Below, piece after piece: positions 47,445 to 56,407 of a stretch of 64,000 nucleotides of DNA. The stretch is from Polaromonas sp. C04 (GTDB lineage Bacteria > Pseudomonadota > Gammaproteobacteria > Burkholderiales > Burkholderiaceae_C): positions 1 through 64,000 of the forward strand of contig NZ_MUNS01000037.1 of assembly GCF_002002705.1 (NCBI RefSeq). Reading direction: 5' to 3'. The position numbers were made by a program, and so were the translations under genes. How positions within the stretch are numbered: the stretch's first letter is position 1; each line of letters begins with the position of its first letter. The notes beneath the pieces are model-generated. The model saw nothing but the letters and a program-made list of their open reading frames with translations. It did not search any database and was not told the DNA's origin.

Positions 47445-48341
47445 TCAGTCGGACCGGCGGTTGACCAGATAGATGCCGGGCAGCACCAGCGCCATGCCCA
47501 CGGCGTGGTAGCCGTGCACCGGCTCGCCCAGCACCAGCCAGGCCATCACGGCCGCATACAGCGGCCCGAGGTACAGCACCACGCTGACGCGCGCGGCGCC
47601 CAACTCGCGCAGCATGACCGAATAGGCGAGATACGCGGCGAAGCCCGGCAGCAGGGCGGCCGCCAGCGCCAGTTCGAACCCGGCCCTTGAGAATGCGGGA
47701 ACGGGGCTAACGGCGGCCTCCCAGGCGGCAAAGGGCAGCAGCACCGCCACGCCGGCCAGGCTGATCACACCGAGCCGCGCGCCGTCCCCGAGCGGGCTGG
47801 GCCAGCGCCTGAGCAGCAGCGAGTAAAACGTCCACGCCACGGTGGCGGCCAGAATCCAGGCGTCGCCCACCGACCACTGCACCCTGGCCAGCTGTGCCCA
47901 TTCGCCCTTGAGCACCACGTGCAGCACGCCCGCCAGCGCCAGCGCCACGCCGCAGGCCTGCACGGCGCTGAACGGCTCCTTCAGCCAGAGCCGGGAGATC
48001 ACGACGATCATCACCGGCGAGAGCGCGTAGATCAGCGCGATGTTGGTGGCGCTGGTGGTATGCCCGCCAAGATAGACCCAGGCGCCGCAGATCCACATGC
48101 CCAGTGCGCCGAGCACCACGCTGTGGCGCCAGTCGGCGAGGATGAGCCGGCGCTGCGCCCACAACTCGGTGCGTGCGAAAAAGCAGAAAAGCAGCCCCGC
48201 CATGAGCCAGCGCTGCAGCGCCAGCACGTGCGGCTCGATCACGCCGGGCGCGCGGCGCGCGATCAGATAGTTGACGGACCAGAAGGCAGGGGTGATGAAA
48301 ATCAGTGCAACGGCGAGGCGCTGCCGGGAACGTGAAGACAT
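47445..48341 (-). CDS. EamA/DMT-superfamily transporter
   Basis: A 298-residue inner-membrane protein with about ten helices in two EamA repeats (first repeat from residue 10, second from about 150). The typical SPVMIVVISRLWLKEPFSAVQACGVALALAGV and GPLYAAVMAWLVLGEPVHGYHAVGMALVLPGIYLVN segments close each half. An exporter of small metabolites or amino acids is the family norm; the substrate is unknown. It is convergent with metY. Confidence 0.9.
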   Translation of the reverse strand: MSSRSRQRLAVALIFITPAFWSVNYLIARRAPGVIEPHVLALQRWLMAGLLFCFFARTELWAQRRLILADWRHSVVLGALGMWICGAWVYLGGHTTSATNIALIYALSPVMIVVISRLWLKEPFSAVQACGVALALAGVLHVVLKGEWAQLARVQWSVGDAWILAATVAWTFYSLLLRRWPSPLGDGARLGVISLAGVAVLLPFAAWEAAVSPVPAFSRAGFELALAAALLPGFAAYLAYSVMLRELGAARVSVVLYLGPLYAAVMAWLVLGEPVHGYHAVGMALVLPGIYLVNRRSD

Positions 48342-48365
48342 GCCGCCATTATTGCGGGTGCGCTT

Positions 48366-49469
48366 TCAACGCTCGTCGTAGCTCACCACCAGCCGGTCCG
48401 TCAGCGGCCGCGCCTGGCAGGTCAGCACAAAGCCCTTGTCCATCTCCCAGGGCTCGAGCGTGAAGTTCTTGTCCATCCGGACCTCGCCCTCGATCACCTT
48501 GGCGCGGCAGGTGCAGCAGACGCCCGCCTTGCACGAGTAGGGCAGATCCAGCCCCGCGGCCAGCGCCGCATCGAGCACATGGTCGTCCCGCCCCATGCGC
48601 AGTTCGTTCGGTTTGCCGTCGAGCATCACGGTCAGCGCGACGGTTCCGCCCTCGGCCTTTTGCTGGCCGGCAGCCACGGCGGCCTGGCGCTCGGCCGGGG
48701 CAAGCGCTTCCAGCGTGGGCGAGGTGAAGCGTTCAGTATGAATCTGCCGCTGCGGCACGCCGGCCGCCAGCAGCGCGGCCTCGGTGTCCTCGATCATGGC
48801 CTCGGGGCCGCAGATGAACACCTCGTCCATGCTGCCCACGGGCAGCAGTGCGGCAATGACGGCCCGCACCTTGTCGCCGTCGATGCGGCCCTGCAGCAGG
48901 TCCACTTCCTGCGCCTGGCGCGACAGCACATGGATCAGCGTGAGGCGCGAGGGATAGCGGTCTTTCAGGTCCTGCAGCGTTTCGTTGAACATCACGCTGG
49001 CCATGCGGCGGTTGCCGTAGACCAGCGTGAATTTGGACTCGGGCTGTTCCTCCAGCGTGGTGGCCATGATGGACAGGATGGGCGTGATGCCGGAGCCCGC
49101 CGCAAAACCCACGCGGTGCAGCGCGCGCGGGCGGCGCACGCCGAAGCGCCCGTCGGGCGGCATCACTTCGATCGTGTCGCCGGCCTTGAGCCGGGTCGCG
49201 GCCCAGTTCGAGAACACGCCGCCGTCCATCGGGCGAATGCCGACCTCCACCTCGTGCGCAGCGCTTAGCCGGCTGCGCGGACAGCAGATGGAATAGCTGC
49301 GGCGCACCGATTCGCCGTTGATGTCGGCGCGCAGCGTCAGGAACTGGCCGGGCTCGAACGCAAAGGTCTCGCGCAGCGCGGGCGGAATGGCCAGCGTGAC
49401 GGCCACGGCACCGGCCGCTTCAAGGCTGATGCGCGAGACCGTGAGGTCATGAAAATGGGGAATGGCCAT
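48366..49469 (-). CDS. paaE: Phenylacetyl-CoA epoxidase reductase subunit PaaE
   Basis: A 367-residue NADPH-dependent reductase for the PaaABC(E) epoxidase. FAD domain with RRSYSICC, NAD(P)-binding GSGITPILSIMATTL, and a C-terminal plant-type 2Fe-2S ferredoxin with CKAGVCCTCRAKV plus a final Cys in VLTCQARP. It is the last gene of paaABCDE, 45 nt after paaD. Confidence 0.96.
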   Translation of the reverse strand: MAIPHFHDLTVSRISLEAAGAVAVTLAIPPALRETFAFEPGQFLTLRADINGESVRRSYSICCPRSRLSAAHEVEVGIRPMDGGVFSNWAATRLKAGDTIEVMPPDGRFGVRRPRALHRVGFAAGSGITPILSIMATTLEEQPESKFTLVYGNRRMASVMFNETLQDLKDRYPSRLTLIHVLSRQAQEVDLLQGRIDGDKVRAVIAALLPVGSMDEVFICGPEAMIEDTEAALLAAGVPQRQIHTERFTSPTLEALAPAERQAAVAAGQQKAEGGTVALTVMLDGKPNELRMGRDDHVLDAALAAGLDLPYSCKAGVCCTCRAKVIEGEVRMDKNFTLEPWEMDKGFVLTCQARPLTDRLVVSYDER

Positions 49470-49514
49470 GGGGTGGGGCGCTGTTGCGAGCGTGCGGTGT
49501 GGGTTTGCGTGAGG

Positions 49515-50048
49515 TCAGTGGGGCTTGAAGAGGTCGAACGGTTCCATGCAGTCCAGGCACCGGTACAGGGCCTTGCAGGCGGTCGAGCCAAAGTGCGAGG
49601 TCTCGGTCGTGTTCTCGGAGCCGCAGCGCGGGCAAGCCACAGCCGGGGCTGCCTGTTGCGCTACTGATTTTGTAGCGAATCGAATCACGTTGCTGGCCGC
49701 CAGGGTGTGCGGCGGCGCGATGCCGTACTCGCGCAGCCGGGTCCGGGCGCTCTCGGTCATCCAGTCGGTGGTCCAGGCCGGCGCGAGTTGCGTCACGACC
49801 CGCGCGGCGATTCCGTGCGCCTGCAGCGCGGCGCGCACATCGTCCTCGATCTGGCCCATGGCCGGGCAGCCGCTGTAGGTCGGGGTGATGACGATCTCGA
49901 GTTCGCCGTCCCGGCTGCGGATGTCGCGCAGGATGCCCAGCTCGCGGATCGAGACCACCGGGATCTCGGGGTCGGTGACCGCCTCGAGCAGCGTCCACAC
50001 CTCCTGCAACTCGGGCGCCAGCGGCGGTTGCGCGACGGTGTTCACCAC
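49515..50048 (-). CDS. paaD: Phenylacetate pathway Fe-S/zinc maturation-type protein PaaD
   Basis: A 177-residue MIP18-family protein (DUF59): EVWTLLEAVTDPEIPVVSIRELGILRDI at the N-terminus and a C-terminal CPRC...CLDC zinc-ribbon. PaaD is needed for epoxidase function, probably in cofactor assembly. It starts 7 nt inside the end of paaC. A half-copy of the dispersed repeat (CTACTGATTTTGTAGC at about 49660-49675) encodes the linker ahead of the zinc ribbon. Confidence 0.93.
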   Translation of the reverse strand: MVNTVAQPPLAPELQEVWTLLEAVTDPEIPVVSIRELGILRDIRSRDGELEIVITPTYSGCPAMGQIEDDVRAALQAHGIAARVVTQLAPAWTTDWMTESARTRLREYGIAPPHTLAASNVIRFATKSVAQQAAPAVACPRCGSENTTETSHFGSTACKALYRCLDCMEPFDLFKPH

Positions 50049-50836
50049 GTGGCCTCGGGGTGTTGCCGCGCCAGCCCCTGCATCTCGCCCAGCAGGTAGC
50101 TCAGGTGCTCGGAATGCAGCCCCTTCTTGCCTTGCGGAATGTAGCCGCCGGCCGGCGGCCGCGCCAGCGTGGCCTCCATCAGGGCGTCGTCCACCAGCGT
50201 GTTCCAGGCGGCTTGCAGCGTCGCGGTGGGAACTCCGGTGGCGTCCCCGCTTGCTGCGGTTTCCATGGCACTCGGCGTCCAGAACTCCTGGGCGTAGGGC
50301 ATTAAATGGTTCAAGGCGGCTTGTGCCCGGGCATGCGATTCGGCCGTGCCGTCGCCCAGGCGCACCAGCCAGTCGCGCGAATGGCGCAGGTGGTAGTGAG
50401 CCTCTTTCAGCGACTTGGCCGCAATGGCGGCGAGCTGCGCGTCATGGGAGCTTTGCAGCGCTTCCCAGAGCAGCACCATCAGCGCGCTGTAGAGGAAGTT
50501 GCGGGCGATGGTGGTGGCGTAGTCGCGCTCGGCGGCGGCGCCGGGCGCCAGCGCACCGTGGTGCGGCAACTCCAGCAGGGTGTAGTTGCGGAACTCTGCG
50601 GCGTCGCGAAAGTAGGCCAGTGCGTCTTCCGTCACGGCCTCGGTGGCGCCGTCGCTCATGAGGGCGGCGGCGTGCTGGTACAGCAGGCGGGCCTGGCCGA
50701 TCAGGTCCAGGCTCATGTTGGCCAGCGCAATGTCTTCTTCCAGAATCGGGCCGTGGCCGCACCACTCGGCGTTGCGCTGGCCCAGCACCAGCGCGTTGTC
50801 GGCCAGGTGCAGCAGGTAGTCGGTGTGCGCGTTCAT
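50042..50836 (-). CDS. paaC: Phenylacetyl-CoA epoxidase structural subunit PaaC
   Basis: A 264-residue ferritin-like subunit paired with PaaA. The N-terminus MNAHTDYLLHLADNALVLGQRNAEWCGHGPILEED matches PaaC closely, which is why the ATG at 50836 was taken rather than in-frame GTG/ATG codons just upstream (50860, 50857). It overlaps paaD by 7 nt and lies 20 nt after paaB. Confidence 0.94.
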   Translation of the reverse strand: MNAHTDYLLHLADNALVLGQRNAEWCGHGPILEEDIALANMSLDLIGQARLLYQHAAALMSDGATEAVTEDALAYFRDAAEFRNYTLLELPHHGALAPGAAAERDYATTIARNFLYSALMVLLWEALQSSHDAQLAAIAAKSLKEAHYHLRHSRDWLVRLGDGTAESHARAQAALNHLMPYAQEFWTPSAMETAASGDATGVPTATLQAAWNTLVDDALMEATLARPPAGGYIPQGKKGLHSEHLSYLLGEMQGLARQHPEATW

Positions 50837-50856
50837 GACTTGCCCTGTCGCTGCCA

Positions 50857-51180
50857 TCACATGTGCCCCACTTCGTCGGGAATTTCGTAGAAGGTGGGGT
50901 GGCGGTAGATCTTGTCGGCCGCAGGGTCGAAGAACTCGGCCTTATCCTGGGGCGCGCTGGCGGTGATGGTGGCCGAGGGCACGACCCAGATGCTCACGCC
51001 TTCCTGGCGCCGCGTGTACACGTCGCGCGCCATTTGCAGCGCCTGCGCGGCGTCGGCGGCGTGCAGGCTGCCGCAGTGCTTGTGCTCCAGGCCCTGCTTG
51101 CTGCGCACAAAAACCTCCCACAGCGGCCACTCCTTGAGGGCCGGTGTGACAGAGGGCGTGGAGAGGGCGGGTGTACTCAT
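50857..51180 (-). CDS. paaB: Phenylacetyl-CoA epoxidase subunit PaaB
   Basis: A 107-residue small subunit: [53 protein letters not shown] is the conserved PaaB core, ending near [19 protein letters not shown]. It bridges the catalytic PaaAC heterodimers. The ATG overlaps the paaA stop (ATGA). Confidence 0.95.
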   Translation of the reverse strand: MSTPALSTPSVTPALKEWPLWEVFVRSKQGLEHKHCGSLHAADAAQALQMARDVYTRRQEGVSIWVVPSATITASAPQDKAEFFDPAADKIYRHPTFYEIPDEVGHM

Positions 51181-52217
51181 GCGACTTCCTTCTGTTGGCG
51201 GGCCCTTTGTTTGGCGGCATGGGCCAGCGCCGCGTCGCGCACCCATTGACCTTCTATGTGCGCCTTCACGCGCGTGCCCAGGCGTTCCTTGTTGCATGGG
51301 CCGTTGCCGTTGACGGTGGCCCAGAACTCGTCCCAGTCGATCGCGCCGTAGTCGTGCTGCTGGCGCGCCTCGTTCCATTTCAGATCCGGGTCGGGCAGCG
51401 TCACGCCCAGCACCCGGGCCTGCGGCACGGTGGCGTCGACAAATTTTTGCCGCAGCTCGTCGTTGGAGACGCGCTTGATGCCCCAGCGCATGCCCTGCGC
51501 ACTGTTCGGACTGTCGGCGTCGGGCGGGCCGAACATCGCCAGCACCGGCCACCACCAGCGGTTCACCGCGTCCTGCACCATGTCGCGCTGGGCCGGCGTG
51601 CCCTTCATCTGCGCCAGCAGGCTCTCGTAGCCCTGGCGCTGGTGGAACGATTCCTCCTTGCAGACGCGGATCATGGCGCGCGCATACGGTCCGTAGCTGC
51701 AGCGGCACAGCGGAATCTGGTTCATGATGGCAGCGCCATCGACCAGCCAGCCGATCACGCCCACATCGGCCCAGGTCAGGGTCGGGTAGTTGAAGATCGA
51801 GCTGTACTTGGCGCGCCCGCTGTGCAGGCCGTCCAGCATCTGCTCGCGCGCGGTGCCCAGCGTCTCGGCCGCGCTGTACAGATACAGGCCGTGGCCGCCT
51901 TCGTCCTGCACCTTGGCCAGCAGAATGGCCTTGCGCTTGAGCGAGGGCGCACGCGAAATCCAGTTGCCCTCGGGCTGCATGCCGATGATCTCGGAGTGCG
52001 CGTGCTGGCTGATCTGGCGCACCAGCGTCTTGCGGTAGGCCTCGGGCATCCAGTCCTGCGGTTCGATTTTCTGGTCGGCGTCGATTTTTTCGTCGAAGCG
52101 GGTTTGCAGCTGCGTTTGCCGCGCAAGCTCCGCGTCATTCAAGGGGCGGGTCACCGCCTTGAGCGCGGGTTTGCCGGAATGGTCCCCATCGGGGACATCG
52201 AGCGACTGGGTGTACAT
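51177..52217 (-). CDS. paaA: Phenylacetyl-CoA epoxidase catalytic subunit PaaA
   Basis: A 346-residue di-iron monooxygenase that epoxidises the ring of phenylacetyl-CoA. Iron-ligand regions are visible as [17 protein letters not shown] and [15 protein letters not shown]. The ATG at 52217 follows an AGGAG site by 8 nt; the frame is open to 52241 but that start lacks one. It is the first gene of paaABCDE, directly behind a perfect palindromic operator and a TATACT -10. Confidence 0.96.
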   Translation of the reverse strand: MYTQSLDVPDGDHSGKPALKAVTRPLNDAELARQTQLQTRFDEKIDADQKIEPQDWMPEAYRKTLVRQISQHAHSEIIGMQPEGNWISRAPSLKRKAILLAKVQDEGGHGLYLYSAAETLGTAREQMLDGLHSGRAKYSSIFNYPTLTWADVGVIGWLVDGAAIMNQIPLCRCSYGPYARAMIRVCKEESFHQRQGYESLLAQMKGTPAQRDMVQDAVNRWWWPVLAMFGPPDADSPNSAQGMRWGIKRVSNDELRQKFVDATVPQARVLGVTLPDPDLKWNEARQQHDYGAIDWDEFWATVNGNGPCNKERLGTRVKAHIEGQWVRDAALAHAAKQRARQQKEVA

Positions 52218-52257
52218 ACGAAGGGCTCCTGTGCCGGCCAAAAAGGCGACTGGTGCC

Positions 52258-52294
52258 AGTATAGCGAATTAACCGACCGATCGGTCGGTTAATT
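52258..52294 (-). promoter_or_regulatory. paaA promoter with TetR-type (PaaR-like) operator
   Basis: 52267-52294 is a perfect 28-bp palindrome centred on AT|CG with core ACCGACCG...CGGTCGGT. That core is the form of operator bound by the TetR-family PaaR in betaproteobacteria. Reading toward paaA, TATACT (52263-52258) follows directly, so a bound repressor would cover the -35 region. No paaR gene is in the window. Confidence 0.85.
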
Positions 52295-52371
52295 GTGCAA
52301 ACCGCTGTCAGCCGAGCTTGTTGCGCGCCATGGATGGGCGTATGGTTGCTGGCGCGAGCAAGGAGGACGAC

Positions 52372-53520
52372 ATGGCCAAGACGATTGTGTTTTGCGCGGA
52401 TGGCACCTGGGAAGGCCCCGGCGATACCGATCAGACCCGTGACGGGGGCGATCCCAAACTCACCAACGTCTGCAAGCTGTTCGGCTGGCTGCAGGGGGCC
52501 ATCGATGGCGACTGGGGCACCAGGGAAATGGAGCTTGTGCTGGGCCCGACGGGCGCGCCGACCCAGGTGGCCAAGTACATCCACGGCGTGGGCGACAGCC
52601 AGGTGTTCATCGACAGGATTGCGGGCGGCGCGTTCGGCGTCGGCGTCACGGCACGCATTGCGCGCGGCTATACGTACGTCTCGCGCAACTACGTCGCGGG
52701 CGACCGCATCGTGATCATCGGCTTCAGCCGCGGCGCCTACACGGCCCGGGCGCTTACCGGGCTGATCGCGTCCGAGGGCTTGCTCCGGCCCGACCTGGCC
52801 ACCGAGCCGGCCAACAAGTACAACAACGCGGTTGCGGCATGGTTCCGCTACCGGCACGGCAGCGACTCCAGCCTGATCTGCCGGATGCTCGACGGGCTGG
52901 ACGAGTTCGTGAACATTCGCAGCTGCTTTGGATCGGCAAACCTCCCCGATGACGCCTTCGTTCCGGTGAACGCGATCACCGCCGTGGCCGTCTGGGACAC
53001 CGTCGGGGCGCTGGGCATACCGCTGTACGACCTCAGCGGCAAGGCGCTGGACCTGTTCGGCTTTGCCGACACGCATCTGAGTTCGAAGGTCGGCCTCGGC
53101 CTGCATGCCGTGTCCGTCGATGAGCAGCGCAAGAGTTTCCAGCCCACGCTGTGGGACGATGCGCCCAACGTCACGCAGGCGCTGTTCGCGGGCGGCCATA
53201 CCGATGTCGGCGGGGGCAACCCCGAGCACGCGTTGTCCGACGTGCCGCTGCTCTGGTTCGTGGATCGGCTGCAGCACCCGGATGTCGGCCTGCTGTTCCA
53301 GCGCAATCCCCGCACGCCGGTGAGCCCCGACCCCTGCGGTTGTGCCCACCGCGAATGGGCCAAACCGCCCTGGCCGGCGCTGGGACTGGCGCTGCGCTCA
53401 TTTCGGGCCGGCATGATCGTGAACGACGCCGTGCGCCAGCGCATCGCGTGCGGCGCGGTACAGCCCGATCCGCCGCCGGCGCCCGCTGAAAAATATGACC
53501 CCAGCAACCTGCCGCGTTGA
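52372..53520 (+). CDS. DUF2235 alpha/beta hydrolase (Tle1-like fold)
   Basis: A 382-residue protein with the DUF2235 order: KTIVFCADGTWEG at the N-terminus, nucleophile Ser119 in IIGFSRGAYTARALTG, an acid in AVWDTVGALG, and a likely catalytic His in AGGHTDVGGG. The ATG at 52372 has an AGGAGG site. It is divergent from paaA across the palindromic operator. Some relatives are type VI phospholipase effectors, but no secretion or immunity gene lies here, so a housekeeping lipase/esterase is equally likely. Confidence 0.88.
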   Translation: MAKTIVFCADGTWEGPGDTDQTRDGGDPKLTNVCKLFGWLQGAIDGDWGTREMELVLGPTGAPTQVAKYIHGVGDSQVFIDRIAGGAFGVGVTARIARGYTYVSRNYVAGDRIVIIGFSRGAYTARALTGLIASEGLLRPDLATEPANKYNNAVAAWFRYRHGSDSSLICRMLDGLDEFVNIRSCFGSANLPDDAFVPVNAITAVAVWDTVGALGIPLYDLSGKALDLFGFADTHLSSKVGLGLHAVSVDEQRKSFQPTLWDDAPNVTQALFAGGHTDVGGGNPEHALSDVPLLWFVDRLQHPDVGLLFQRNPRTPVSPDPCGCAHREWAKPPWPALGLALRSFRAGMIVNDAVRQRIACGAVQPDPPPAPAEKYDPSNLPR

Positions 53521-53556
53521 TGGCCGCGGCGTTTGGGCGATGACGCTCGCGCTGCG

Positions 53557-54552
53557 CTACCCGCCGGCCTCCAGCGTGTAGCCCTTGCCCTGGCCGCGCC
53601 CCAGCACCTGCAGCACCTGCGGCAGCGCGGCGGCCAGTGCGGCCTTCAGGGTGTGCGGCGGGTTGATCAGGAACATGCCGCTGGCGCGCAGACCGGGGCG
53701 GTCGTCGAGCCCCTGCGCCAGGTCGGCGCCAATGGCCAGCGTGGCATGCAGCCAGGGCTTCTTGGCTTGGGTCGCGAGGGTCTTGAGGCGGCGCGGCAGG
53801 TCGTGCGCCTCGGGGCGCGGAATCACCGGGTACCAGACGGCGTAGGTGCCCGTCGAAAAGCGCTTCAGGCTGTCGAGTATGCAGGCGCTCACTCTGGCGT
53901 AATCGGTCTTCAGCTCGTAACTCGGGTCGATCAGCACCAGCGCGCGGCGGTTCGGCGGCGGCAAAAATGCTTTCAGGCCCTCAAAACCGTCGAGCCGTGC
54001 CACCGCCACCTGGCGCCCGGCCTCCAGTTGCGCGATATTCGCCGCCAGGGTCTTGTTGTCGGTCGGGTGCAGCTCGAACAGCTTGAGCTTGTCGCGCGCC
54101 TCAACGCGCAGCAGGCGCTGGATCACAAACGGCGAGCCAGGGTAAATCTTGAGCTGCCCGCTCGGGTTGAAGCCCGCGATCAGGTCCAGGTAGGCTTCCA
54201 GCGCCGGGGCCATGCTGTCCGGGGCGCTGGCGGGCGCGCTGCCAGCGGCCTGTTTTACTACTGATTTTGTAGCTTTATGCGAAGATACAGTAAGGGCTGG
54301 AGGCACTTTTGATGCCGAATTCACACCGGCCTGCCGGATCTGCGCAAACAGCTTGAGCACGCCGTCCTTCGCCTCGCTGCTTTTGTCGGCGTAGTCACTG
54401 TCGAGCCGGTACAGCCCGGCGCCGGCGTGCGTGTCGATGACCGTCAGCCCCGCGTCCTTTTGTGTCAGGTGCTCCAGGGTTGCGATCAAGGTCATGTGCT
54501 TGAGGACGTCGGCGTGATTGCCGGCATGGAAGGCGTGGCGGTAACTGAACAT
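53557..54552 (-). CDS. rlmJ: 23S rRNA (adenine-2030-N6)-methyltransferase RlmJ, with inserted loop
   Basis: A 331-residue AdoMet enzyme. MFSYRHAFHAGNHADVLKHMTL and DTHAGAGLYRL (AdoMet site), and the N6-Mtase motif LVLIDPSYE, are diagnostic. E. coli RlmJ is about 280 residues; the excess is mostly residues 78-113 (SASKVPPALTVSSHKATKSVVKQ...), encoded by a dispersed repeat copy (54257-54314, opposite strand) and an Ala/Pro-rich tract. The core motifs remain intact. Confidence 0.93.
   Translation of the reverse strand: MFSYRHAFHAGNHADVLKHMTLIATLEHLTQKDAGLTVIDTHAGAGLYRLDSDYADKSSEAKDGVLKLFAQIRQAGVNSASKVPPALTVSSHKATKSVVKQAAGSAPASAPDSMAPALEAYLDLIAGFNPSGQLKIYPGSPFVIQRLLRVEARDKLKLFELHPTDNKTLAANIAQLEAGRQVAVARLDGFEGLKAFLPPPNRRALVLIDPSYELKTDYARVSACILDSLKRFSTGTYAVWYPVIPRPEAHDLPRRLKTLATQAKKPWLHATLAIGADLAQGLDDRPGLRASGMFLINPPHTLKAALAAALPQVLQVLGRGQGKGYTLEAGG
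54257..54314 (+). repeat. Dispersed TAGC-N20-GGGCT element, copy 8 inside rlmJ
   Basis: CTACTGATTTTGTAGC, exactly 20 nt, GGGCTGGAGGC, then CTTTTGATG. It accounts for about 20 residues of the extra loop in RlmJ. Confidence 0.85.
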
Positions 54553-54607
54553 GCTGCGATGGTAACGCTGCCCCGCCGCGGCGCCTCAGCCCCCAAACCG
54601 GGCGCGG

Positions 54608-54637
54608 TTGCGCCAAGTCCTTGATTTTTCGTATAAT
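54608..54637 (+). promoter_or_regulatory. Promoter of rplM-rpsI
   Basis: TTGCGC (54608-54613), 18-bp spacer, perfect TATAAT (54632-54637). It gives a leader of about 165 nt before rplM. I do not recognise a known L13 leader structure in it. Confidence 0.75.
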
Positions 54638-54807
54638 CTTTGGCTTCGCAGCGCTTTTGTGGCTCCGCGGCGAAGTGTCTCGGTATCGTCCTGGTCTTGC
54701 GTGATTGGGCCGTGTGCCGAGTGATCCCCACCTAAGAGATTCCCGTCAGAGGAACGCCGACCGTGGAAAAGAGCCCGCCAAACCCTCTTTTACAGAAGAG
54801 AAAACTC

Positions 54808-55239
54808 ATGACCAAGACCTTCAGCGCCAAACCCGCTGACGTGGTGCACGAGTGGTTTGTGATTGACGCGACCGACAAGGTCCTCGGACGAGTAGCCAGC
54901 GAAGTTGCTCTCCGTTTGCGCGGCAAACACAAGGCCATTTACACGCCTCACGTCGATACCGGTGACTTCATCGTCATCATCAACGCAGCCCAGCTGCGCG
55001 TCACCGGCGCCAAGCCGATCGACAAAGTGTATTACAGCCACTCCGGCTACCCTGGTGGCATTTCCGCCATCAACTTCCGTGACATGCAAGCCAGGCATCC
55101 GGGGCGCGCTTTGGAAAAAGCCGTCAAGGGCATGCTGCCGAAAGGCCCGCTCGGCTACGCCATGATCAAGAAACTCAAGGTGTACGGTGGTGCAGAGCAC
55201 CCGCATACAGCCCAACAGCCTAAAGTGCTGGAAATTTAA
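54808..55239 (+). CDS. rplM: 50S ribosomal protein L13
   Basis: A 143-residue L13 with [47 protein letters not shown] and [25 protein letters not shown]. The ATG at 54808 gives the standard length; an in-frame ATG at 54763 adds 15 unconserved residues. Translated with rpsI 11 nt downstream. Confidence 0.98.
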   Translation: MTKTFSAKPADVVHEWFVIDATDKVLGRVASEVALRLRGKHKAIYTPHVDTGDFIVIINAAQLRVTGAKPIDKVYYSHSGYPGGISAINFRDMQARHPGRALEKAVKGMLPKGPLGYAMIKKLKVYGGAEHPHTAQQPKVLEI

Positions 55240-55250
55240 GGAGCCTTGAG

Positions 55251-55643
55251 ATGATTGGTGAATGGAACAATGGCACCGGCCGTCGCAAATCGAGCGTCGC
55301 CCGTGTGTTTCTGAAAAAAGGCAGCGGCCAGATCGTGGTCAACGGCAAGGACATTCAAGCGTTCTTCGGCCGCCAGACCTCGATCATGATCGTCAAGCAG
55401 CCGCTGTTTTTGACGAATCATGTCGAAACCTTCGACATCATGGTCAATGTGCAGGGCGGCGGCGAGTCCGGCCAGGCCGGCGCCACGCGCCACGGCATTA
55501 CCCGCGCCCTGATCGATTACGACGCCACGCTCAAGCCCATGCTGAGCCAGGCCGGCTTCGTGACGCGTGATGCGCGCGAAGTGGAACGTAAAAAGGTCGG
55601 TTTGCACTCTGCCCGCCGTCGCAAGCAGTTCTCCAAACGGTAA
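55251..55643 (+). CDS. rpsI: 30S ribosomal protein S9
   Basis: A 130-residue S9: [22 protein letters not shown] at the N-terminus, [23 protein letters not shown], and the invariant basic end [16 protein letters not shown] that reaches the P-site tRNA. Standard length, second gene of the rplM-rpsI operon. Confidence 0.98.
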   Translation: MIGEWNNGTGRRKSSVARVFLKKGSGQIVVNGKDIQAFFGRQTSIMIVKQPLFLTNHVETFDIMVNVQGGGESGQAGATRHGITRALIDYDATLKPMLSQAGFVTRDAREVERKKVGLHSARRRKQFSKR

Positions 55644-55944
55644 TCTTTGCTACTGCGGACCTGCATGGCCGCGTTGCAAATCCTCGCAAGGCTCCAGCCT
55701 TGCTCCGGTTTGCGCCTTGCCCTGCAGCTCCTCGCTACGCAAATCTCACCATTTGGTCAGCGCTTCTAAAACCGCCCGAGCTCGGCGCTCGGAGCGGTTT
55801 TTTTCTTTTCGGGGCACGTGTTTTGCCCATGGTCCGCACGAACTGCAAAGCCTGCAAGGCGCCTGGCGGCAAATGGCCGCGGGGCGACGCTGGAAGGCGA
55901 TTTGCGGTAGCATCTACCCAGTCCGTTAACGGAGGTACCCCCCT
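55644..55944. other. Intergenic region between rpsI and erpA
   Basis: About 300 bp. 55686-55703 is a perfect GCAAGGCT-CC-AGCCTTGC inverted repeat. A strong terminator follows at 55768-55804. The last 140 bp must hold the erpA promoter; a GGAGG site directly precedes erpA. Short open frames here show no conserved features. Confidence 0.6.
55768..55804 (+). terminator. Intrinsic terminator of rplM-rpsI
   Basis: A two-part stem: AAAACCGC pairs with GCGGTTTT, and inside it CCGAGC pairs with GCTCGG around a 5-nt loop with a single bulged A. A seven-T run follows. Confidence 0.92.
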
Positions 55945-56310
55945 ATGAGCGCCGTCGCAGAAAATATCCAGACCCAGATGCCCGACCCCATCATCTTCAC
56001 CGACAGTGCGGCCGCGAAAGTGGCCGACCTGATCGCCGAAGAAGGCAATCCCGAGCTCAAGCTGCGCGTGTTCGTGCAGGGCGGCGGCTGCTCGGGCTTC
56101 CAGTATGGCTTCACCTTTGATGAAGTCACCAACGAAGACGACACCACCATGACCAAGAATGGGGTCTCGCTGCTGATCGACGCCATGAGCTACCAGTACC
56201 TGGTCGGCGCCGAGATCGACTACAAGGAAGACCTGCAGGGCGCCCAGTTCGTCATCAAGAACCCGGGCGCTACCTCCACCTGCGGCTGCGGATCGAGCTT
56301 CTCGGCTTGA
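55945..56310 (+). CDS. erpA: A-type iron-sulfur cluster insertion protein ErpA
   Basis: A 121-residue A-type carrier. The three cluster-binding cysteines are Cys49 ([11 protein letters not shown]), Cys113 and Cys115 ([11 protein letters not shown]). It delivers Fe-S clusters to apo-proteins, for example in isoprenoid synthesis and respiration. A GGAGG site lies upstream and a terminator follows. Confidence 0.96.
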   Translation: MSAVAENIQTQMPDPIIFTDSAAAKVADLIAEEGNPELKLRVFVQGGGCSGFQYGFTFDEVTNEDDTTMTKNGVSLLIDAMSYQYLVGAEIDYKEDLQGAQFVIKNPGATSTCGCGSSFSA

Positions 56311-56332
56311 GTCCCTCGCAGCCGTGATCAAG

Positions 56333-56357
56333 AAGTCGCCTGCCGGCGACTTTTTTG
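56333..56357 (+). terminator. Intrinsic terminator of erpA
   Basis: AAGTCGCC and GGCGACTT form an 8-bp stem with a TGCC loop and a following six-T run, 23 bp after the erpA stop. Confidence 0.9.
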
Positions 56358-56407
56358 TGGGTATCCATTCCCGGTTTTTTTGACATCCATCGTCCAGCGC
56401 TTTCCTC

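Noticed and set aside
52372-53520. Type VI secretion phospholipase effector
   Set aside because: The fold fits Tle1-like DUF2235 proteins, but there is no vgrG, adaptor, immunity gene or secretion cluster in the window, so effector status is unsupported.
54640-54807. L13 autoregulatory leader upstream of rplM
   Set aside because: A leader of about 165 nt exists, but I could not fit it to a known L13 leader structure by eye; left as plain leader.
55829-55944. Small cysteine-containing ORF (MVRTNCKACKAPGGKW...) before erpA
   Set aside because: It lies between the rpsI terminator and erpA, runs into erpA's ribosome-binding site, has no start signal of its own and shows no recognisable family.
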